From Nitrosomonas sp. (GTDB lineage Bacteria > Pseudomonadota > Gammaproteobacteria > Burkholderiales > Nitrosomonadaceae), in the NCBI GenBank assembly GCA_008015565.1, contig SSFV01000093.1, positions 1-32,448 on the forward strand: a stretch of DNA of 32,448 nucleotides, in the 5' to 3' direction. Shown here piece after piece: positions 27,981-32,448 of the stretch; position 1 is the first letter of the stretch; each line of letters opens with the position of its first letter. The notes under the pieces are model-generated. The model was not told where the DNA came from and made no database searches. It worked only from the letters and a program-made list of their open reading frames with translations. The translations under genes were made by a program, and so were the position numbers.

Positions 27981-28267
27981 GTGTACTGTCATATCGAATT
28001 ATCTGGCTTAAGCATACTGGAAATGTCACACTCCAAACCAGAAGATACTCATCAATTGTGGCTCCGCGGTGGATTTCCTGAAAGCTATCTGGGATTAGGT
28101 CGTCATATTTATATATCCGCAATAGAGGTATTTTGCACAGGCTTCTCGGCATTAGTAATTATGATTCCTTACTTTTTAATTCTGTTCATGGCAAAAGCCG
28201 GGAAGGATTTGTGACTGAAAATATTACCCAGTTTTGCCTAATAAATAAAACCAAACATAACAACTAA
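27981..28267 (+). pseudogene. Remnant of a DUF4143-type AAA+ ATPase
   Basis: The first part reads VYCHIELSGLSILEM followed by HQLWLRGGFPESYL, the signature around LWLRGGFP in the DUF4143 ATPases (COG1373). The frame then leaves the family, but the neighbouring frame from about 28111 reads YIRNRGILHRLLGI and HGKSREGFVTENI, which matches their C-terminal (Y)(x)RDSGLLHALLGI and G(x)SWEGF segments, to TAA at 28265-28267. The P-loop half and about 150 residues between the two parts are missing. It is a deleted and frameshifted pseudogene. Intact members are about 380-400 residues and act as ATPases of unclear cellular role. Confidence 0.75.
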
Positions 28268-28295
28268 CGCGTAAATTCGCCGCTATAACTGCGAA

Positions 28296-28433
28296 ATGAA
28301 TTACAACAATCATTCATTGCGTTTCAATGTAGACAATTTATTTGCTACAAAATCAGACAATCTATTTGTTGCTAACCATGATACTGCAGAGATTAAGTTG
28401 ATTGAAAATACAGAAGACCTATATTTGAATTAG
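28296..28433 (+). CDS. Candidate 45-residue small ORF with internal repeat
   Basis: ATG at 28296 to TAG at 28433 encodes a small acidic product containing a near-duplicate, DNLFATKS then DNLFVANH, also visible in the DNA as two copies of a GACAATxTATTTG block. There is no clear ribosome binding site and no recognised family. It lies between the ATPase remnant and aroQ and may be accidental. Confidence 0.22.
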   Translation: MNYNNHSLRFNVDNLFATKSDNLFVANHDTAEIKLIENTEDLYLN

Positions 28434-28558
28434 TGCTTATTTTCAGATAGTCATAATATTTTTTTAATAAATTTCACCTAAGTTCAGTGAACTTCGTCAA
28501 AAACCTGTACATTTTTAATGTTCCAGTCCATAATTCGCAAATGGATCCTAAAAATGCA

Positions 28559-28996
28559 ATGGTTAAAAATATCTTGATTATTCATGGCCCCAATTTAAAT
28601 TTATTGGGAGTACGTGAGCCGGAAATTTATGGTGGCACAACCCTGCAGGATATTAACAGAAATTTAGCTCAATTAATTGAAAATACAAGCATTAAGCTGG
28701 ACTTTTTTCAAAGCAATGCTGAATCCGCTTTAATCGATAGAATTCAAAATACACTGAGCGATGGAACACATTTTATTATCATCAATCCCGCTGCTTATAC
28801 ACATACCAGTATTGCCATGCGCGATGCGCTTGCTGCAGTAAAATTGCCATTTATCGAAGTGCATTTGTCAAATATTTATGCTCGCGAATCTTTTCGTAAG
28901 CAATCCTATTTTTCAGATATTGCAATTGGCGTGATTAGCGGCTTGGGTATCAAAGGCTATGAATTGGCGCTTGAGTATGCAATGACAACTTTTTAA
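28559..28996 (+). CDS. aroQ: AroQ, type II 3-dehydroquinate dehydratase
   Basis: A 145-residue dodecameric dehydratase of the shikimate pathway, converting 3-dehydroquinate to 3-dehydroshikimate. It has [20 protein letters not shown] with Arg19 and catalytic Tyr24, the NPAAYTHTS loop (from Asn76) and [17 protein letters not shown] with His102. The start at 28559 ([12 protein letters not shown]) puts the catalytic Tyr at the usual position 24. An ATG at 28541 would add six residues and a GTG at 28487 would add 24 untypical ones; no start has a strong ribosome binding site. It heads the conserved aroQ-accB-accC-prmA order. Confidence 0.95.
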   Translation: MVKNILIIHGPNLNLLGVREPEIYGGTTLQDINRNLAQLIENTSIKLDFFQSNAESALIDRIQNTLSDGTHFIIINPAAYTHTSIAMRDALAAVKLPFIEVHLSNIYARESFRKQSYFSDIAIGVISGLGIKGYELALEYAMTTF

Positions 28997-29127
28997 CTGG
29001 AAGTTGCACCACAAGTATTGTTATATCTAGTAGTAATGAAGCTTTAAATTTCGTGCTTTATCTTGTTTGTTAGTATTTTTGTTATAAACACCGTTTCAAA
29101 GCGAGAGGATATCTCGGGAGATTAGTT

Positions 29128-29610
29128 ATGGATTTGAGAAAACTTAAAAAACTCATTGAATTGGTAGAAGAATCAAGTATCGCAGAGTTGGAAATTACTG
29201 AAGGCGAAGAAAAAGTCCGCATCAGTAAATCTGGATCCGGGGCACAGAATTATGCTTTTATGCCGCCTGCAATGACTACGATTATGCCGCCTGCTCAGCA
29301 TCAGGTTCCGGCGCCAGTTTCCGAAGCTAATAAAGCACCTGAGAACGCGGTTACGCAAAATAATGTAGTGCCGGATGGACATATCGTTAAATCTCCAATG
29401 GTCGGCACATTCTACCGGGCAGCTTCTCCGGGAGCCAATCCGTTTGTAGAAGTAGGGCAGAGCGTCAAGGCAGGTGACACGCTGTGTATTATCGAAGCCA
29501 TGAAATTGCTTAATGAAATCGAAGCCGATAAAAATGGCGTCATCAAGGCGATTTTGCTTGAGAATGGGCAGCCGGTTGAGTATGGCGAGCCTTTATTCAT
29601 TATTGAATGA
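29128..29610 (+). CDS. accB: AccB, biotin carboxyl carrier protein of acetyl-CoA carboxylase
   Basis: A 160-residue carrier whose C-terminal biotinyl domain contains [12 protein letters not shown], with biotinylated Lys126 (MKL instead of the commoner MKM, as in many accB). Residues about 40-85 form a Pro/Ala-rich flexible linker. The N-terminal [21 protein letters not shown] is typical. GGGAG lies about eight bases upstream of the ATG, preceded by a small hairpin (CGAGA/TCTCG, 29102-29116) that might influence initiation. Co-transcribed with accC, 24 bases downstream. Confidence 0.97.
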   Translation: MDLRKLKKLIELVEESSIAELEITEGEEKVRISKSGSGAQNYAFMPPAMTTIMPPAQHQVPAPVSEANKAPENAVTQNNVVPDGHIVKSPMVGTFYRAASPGANPFVEVGQSVKAGDTLCIIEAMKLLNEIEADKNGVIKAILLENGQPVEYGEPLFIIE

Positions 29611-29634
29611 TGATCTTGATAGTGACCGGAAGTT

Positions 29635-30990
29635 ATGTTTGAAAAAATTTTGATTGCAAATCGTGGTGAAATCGCATTACGGATTCAGCGCGCCTGCCGT
29701 GCGATGGGTATTAAAACCGTAGCCGTGCACTCTGAAGCGGATGCAGAAGCAAAGTATGTCAAGTTGGCGGATGAATCCGTATGTATTGGCCCTGCCCCGG
29801 TGGCGCAAAGTTATCTCAACATTCCGGCAATTATAAGTGCTGCAGAGGTCACCGACTCCGAAGCAATTCATCCCGGCTATGGCTTTCTCTCAGAAAATGC
29901 GGATTTCGCCGAACGTGTGGAGAAAAGCGGTTTTGTATTTATCGGTCCGCGCCCAGAAACAATTCGCTTGATGGGTGATAAAGTTAGTGCCAAAAACGCC
30001 ATGAAGAAGGCTGGTGTGCCCTGCGTGCCAGGGTCAGATGGCGCATTACCTGAAAACATCGATGAAATTAAAAAAATTGTGCGGGAGATTGGTTATCCTG
30101 TCATTATCAAAGCGGCTGGTGGAGGAGGGGGGCGAGGCATGCGCGTGGTTCATACCGAAGCTGCCTTGTCCAACGCAGTAATCATGACTCGGAACGAAGC
30201 GCAGACAGCATTCGGTAACCCTATCGTGTATGCGGAAAAATATCTGGAAAATCCGCGTCATATCGAATTCCAACTATTGATTGACGGTTATGGCAACGCG
30301 GTTCACTTGGGTGAAAGGGATTGCTCGCTGCAACGCCGTCATCAGAAAATTCTCGAAGAAGCGCCAGCGCCTGGAATTCCGGAGAAATTGCGCAATAAAA
30401 TCGGTGAACGCTGCGCTGAGGCTTGCCGGCGTATTAAATATCGCGGTGTAGGCACATTTGAATTTTTGTTTGAAAACAATGAATTTTATTTCATTGAAAT
30501 GAATACCCGTTTGCAGGTAGAACATCCGGTTACGGAAGCCGTTACCGGCATTGATTTAGTACAAGCGCAAATCAATGTTGCCGCCGGTCACAAATTGCCG
30601 GTTGAACAGAAAGATATTGTTATAAGGGGGCATGCGATCGAATGCCGTATCAATGCAGAAGACGCATACAAACTTACACCTTCAGCCGGACGCATTACGC
30701 AGTATCACGCACCCGGCGGCCCTGGTGTGCGGGTTGATTCTCATGTTTATCATAATTACATGGTGCCGCCATACTATGATTCCATGATTGGGAAGATCAT
30801 TACTTTTGGTGATACGCGCGAACAAGCTATTGCACGAATGCGCATAGCATTATCCGAAATGGTTGTCACCGGCATTAAAACCAATATTCCGCTGCATCGC
30901 GATTTGCTGACGGATGCATCCTTTCTTCGTGGCGGAGTGGCAATTCATTATCTGGAACAGAAGCTTGCTTTACATAATAAAACCGAATAA
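29635..30990 (+). CDS. accC: AccC, biotin carboxylase subunit of acetyl-CoA carboxylase
   Basis: A 451-residue ATP-grasp enzyme that carboxylates biotin on AccB, the first step of fatty acid synthesis. The N-terminal [14 protein letters not shown], glycine-rich lid [14 protein letters not shown] (about 159-172) and [14 protein letters not shown], with Glu288, Arg292 and Glu296 at the same numbers as in the E. coli enzyme, are intact. Length is normal. Confidence 0.98.
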   Translation: MFEKILIANRGEIALRIQRACRAMGIKTVAVHSEADAEAKYVKLADESVCIGPAPVAQSYLNIPAIISAAEVTDSEAIHPGYGFLSENADFAERVEKSGFVFIGPRPETIRLMGDKVSAKNAMKKAGVPCVPGSDGALPENIDEIKKIVREIGYPVIIKAAGGGGGRGMRVVHTEAALSNAVIMTRNEAQTAFGNPIVYAEKYLENPRHIEFQLLIDGYGNAVHLGERDCSLQRRHQKILEEAPAPGIPEKLRNKIGERCAEACRRIKYRGVGTFEFLFENNEFYFIEMNTRLQVEHPVTEAVTGIDLVQAQINVAAGHKLPVEQKDIVIRGHAIECRINAEDAYKLTPSAGRITQYHAPGGPGVRVDSHVYHNYMVPPYYDSMIGKIITFGDTREQAIARMRIALSEMVVTGIKTNIPLHRDLLTDASFLRGGVAIHYLEQKLALHNKTE

Positions 30991-31043
30991 TCGATGGGTA
31001 GTGTTCGGCATTCGGCATTGCTGATTGCAAGTGTTATTTGGCT

Positions 31044-31961
31044 ATGTCCTGGGTTAAGCTGATTATTCAAATCAATGCTGCACATGCGGAGCCGTTGAGC
31101 GATGCACTGATGGAGCAAGGTGCATTATCAGTCGATATTCACGATGCCGCGGCTAATACGCAAGACGAGCAAATGTTGTTCGATGAACCAGGAGAGCCGA
31201 GCGGAGAGATTTGGCACAATGCCGAAGTATCTGCGTTATTTAATCGAGGGGTAAATATCGATGAAATAATATGCAATGCCGCGACTCGTGCACAACTTGA
31301 CCATCCCCCCGGCTATCGTTTGGAGCATGTGGAAGAGCAGGATTGGGTTCGCCTCACTCAATCGCAATTTGATCCTATTCAAATCTCATCGCGCTTATGG
31401 ATCGTTCCAACTTGGCATCAGTTACCTGATCCGGCGGCTATTAATTTAATTTTAGATCCCGGATTGGCTTTTGGTACAGGCAGCCATCCTACCACGCAGC
31501 TATGTTTAGATTGGCTGGACCGGAATTTGCGCCCGGGAGTCCGGCTGATTGATTATGGCTGTGGCTCGGGAATATTGGCTATTGCTGCTTTAAAACTGGG
31601 TGCGAGCCATGTTACCGGAATCGATATTGATCCGCAGGCTATCCGTGCTAGTAAAGAAAATGCAATGCGCAATCAGTGCGATGCATCTGCTTATTGTTTT
31701 TCTGCCGTAGAAAATACCACTGGATCGAATATTCAAATTCAAAAGCAAGCAGATATTGTAGTTGCCAATATTTTAGCCAATCCTTTGATCATGCTTGCAC
31801 CCTTATTAGCACGAACTGCTTTAAACGGCGGACAGATCGTACTATCGGGAATCCTTGTGGAACAAGCTGATGAAGTAAAGCAGGCTTACAATCAGTGGCT
31901 TGACATGAATAGTGCCAATCACCAAGAAGGTTGGGTGCTATTAACCGGTACTAAAAGATAA
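31044..31961 (+). CDS. prmA: PrmA, ribosomal protein L11 methyltransferase
   Basis: A 305-residue S-adenosylmethionine-dependent enzyme that trimethylates ribosomal protein L11. The N-terminal substrate-recognition domain begins MSWVKLIIQI. The catalytic domain has DPGLAFGTGSHPTT (about 135-150), the SAM motif DYGCGSGILAIAALKLGA (about 170-187) and VANILANPL (about 239-247). I chose ATG at 31044 over a TTG at 31038, because family starts resemble MSW(x)KL. It follows accC by 53 bases, the usual neighbourhood in betaproteobacteria. Confidence 0.95.
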   Translation: MSWVKLIIQINAAHAEPLSDALMEQGALSVDIHDAAANTQDEQMLFDEPGEPSGEIWHNAEVSALFNRGVNIDEIICNAATRAQLDHPPGYRLEHVEEQDWVRLTQSQFDPIQISSRLWIVPTWHQLPDPAAINLILDPGLAFGTGSHPTTQLCLDWLDRNLRPGVRLIDYGCGSGILAIAALKLGASHVTGIDIDPQAIRASKENAMRNQCDASAYCFSAVENTTGSNIQIQKQADIVVANILANPLIMLAPLLARTALNGGQIVLSGILVEQADEVKQAYNQWLDMNSANHQEGWVLLTGTKR

Positions 31962-32043
31962 ATTAACTTTTATGCATGTAAAAACACTTCATAACGGCAA
32001 TGAAGTTAGTCATATCAAAACATTTAAAAATAGAGAATAGGGC

Positions 32044-32448
32044 ATGGCATTAGTAGTCCGCTGTCCAGGATGTGGCACGACTTTCCGCGTCAATGCCATG
32101 CAGTTACAAGCGCATAGTGGTGATGTGCGTTGCGGCCATTGTTTACGTATTTTTAATGGATTTGCTACGCTCATTACAGTTCATGAATCCATCATTGAAA
32201 ATCCGTTCCAGCTTCAATCCCAGTCCACCAGTCAACCTGAGCAGAATGAAACCGAAGAAATCCCAATCACTGAAAAAAAACCGGAAGCTGTAGAAAATTT
32301 CAATGACGAGAGTAATTTTCCAGCGATTGTTAACCAAGACCCTGTAGATACGGTAATCTCTCAACAACATCCAGTTGATGAAAAGCAAGCAACTGACCAG
32401 CAACAGATGGTATGGATGGCCGCCAATGTTTTATTGCTGCTCTTGCTG
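32044..32448 (+). CDS. Zinc-ribbon (MJ0042-type) membrane protein, N-terminal part, cut by window edge
   Basis: The 135 visible codons begin with a zinc ribbon RCPGCGTTFRVNAMQLQ...VRCGHCLRIF (two CxxC pairs), the MJ0042 finger-like domain. A hydrophilic, Glu/Gln/Pro-rich linker of about 75 residues follows, and then the start of a membrane helix (WMAANVLLLLLL) at the window end. This layout fits the zinc-ribbon plus DUF3426 proteins commonly found just after prmA in betaproteobacteria. The function is not established. The DUF3426 part would lie outside the window. Confidence 0.85.
   Translation, partial: MALVVRCPGCGTTFRVNAMQLQAHSGDVRCGHCLRIFNGFATLITVHESIIENPFQLQSQSTSQPEQNETEEIPITEKKPEAVENFNDESNFPAIVNQDPVDTVISQQHPVDEKQATDQQQMVWMAANVLLLLLL

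Noticed and set aside
23598-28558. Integrated genomic island attached at tRNA-Lys
   Set aside because: No repeat of the tRNA 3' end and no integrase gene could be found downstream, so there is no direct evidence of integration.

Overview
The window looks like a chromosomal stretch of a betaproteobacterial ammonia oxidiser of the Nitrosomonas type. The reasons are moderate to low G+C, typical betaproteobacterial gene orders (mreBCD-mrdA-rodA-rlpA, gatCAB, aroQ-accB-accC-prmA), a Rhesus-type (Rh50) ammonium channel closely resembling the one known from Nitrosomonas, a PEP-CTERM protein, and an Ig-like protein with a C-terminal domain I associate with this family. The genus call is inference from recalled family features, not from a search.

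Layout. Bases 1-2814 (minus strand) hold an alpha/beta hydrolase cut by the window edge, a thioredoxin-like [2Fe-2S] ferredoxin, and the ubiquinone genes ubiB and ubiJ. Bases 3164-3283 carry a tiny plus-strand ORF and a strong plus-strand terminator. Bases 3288-9872 (minus) are the rod-shape locus, transcribed mreB-mreC-mreD-mrdA-rodA-rlpA, with ATGA overlaps at two junctions. As given, mrdA (PBP2) is broken by one extra base in a four-base homopolymer at 7120-7123. Bases 10012-13345 (plus) are gatC-gatA-gatB for tRNA amidation.

Bases 13391-16900 are accessory: an Ig-like/PPC-like protein, a small acidic protein, tiny ORFs, a FecR-like lipoprotein and a very small lipoprotein. Bases 16901-23353 (plus) are a TCA-cycle block, sdhB-sdhE-gltA-sucA-sucB. 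It lacks sdhC, sdhD and sdhA upstream and lpd downstream. A tRNA-Lys(UUU) with its own promoter and terminator follows at 23598-23673.

Bases 23719-28550 are a gene-poor, decaying stretch. The intact genes are a PEP-CTERM protein and rh50, whose product has an added coiled-coil tail. Around them lie a degraded Crp/Fnr regulator, a degraded DUF4143-type AAA+ ATPase, a frameshifted small ORF, and a palindrome-rich segment at 27483-27737 that I cannot assign. From 28559 to the right edge the conserved set aroQ-accB-accC-prmA resumes, ending in a zinc-ribbon protein cut by the window.

No insertion sequence with an intact transposase, CRISPR array, rRNA, phage gene or recognisable defence system was seen. 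The items most worth checking are the mrdA frameshift, the Rh50 coiled-coil tail, the two decayed genes flanking rh50, the unassigned palindromic segment, and the small plus-strand transcription unit that ends beside rlpA.
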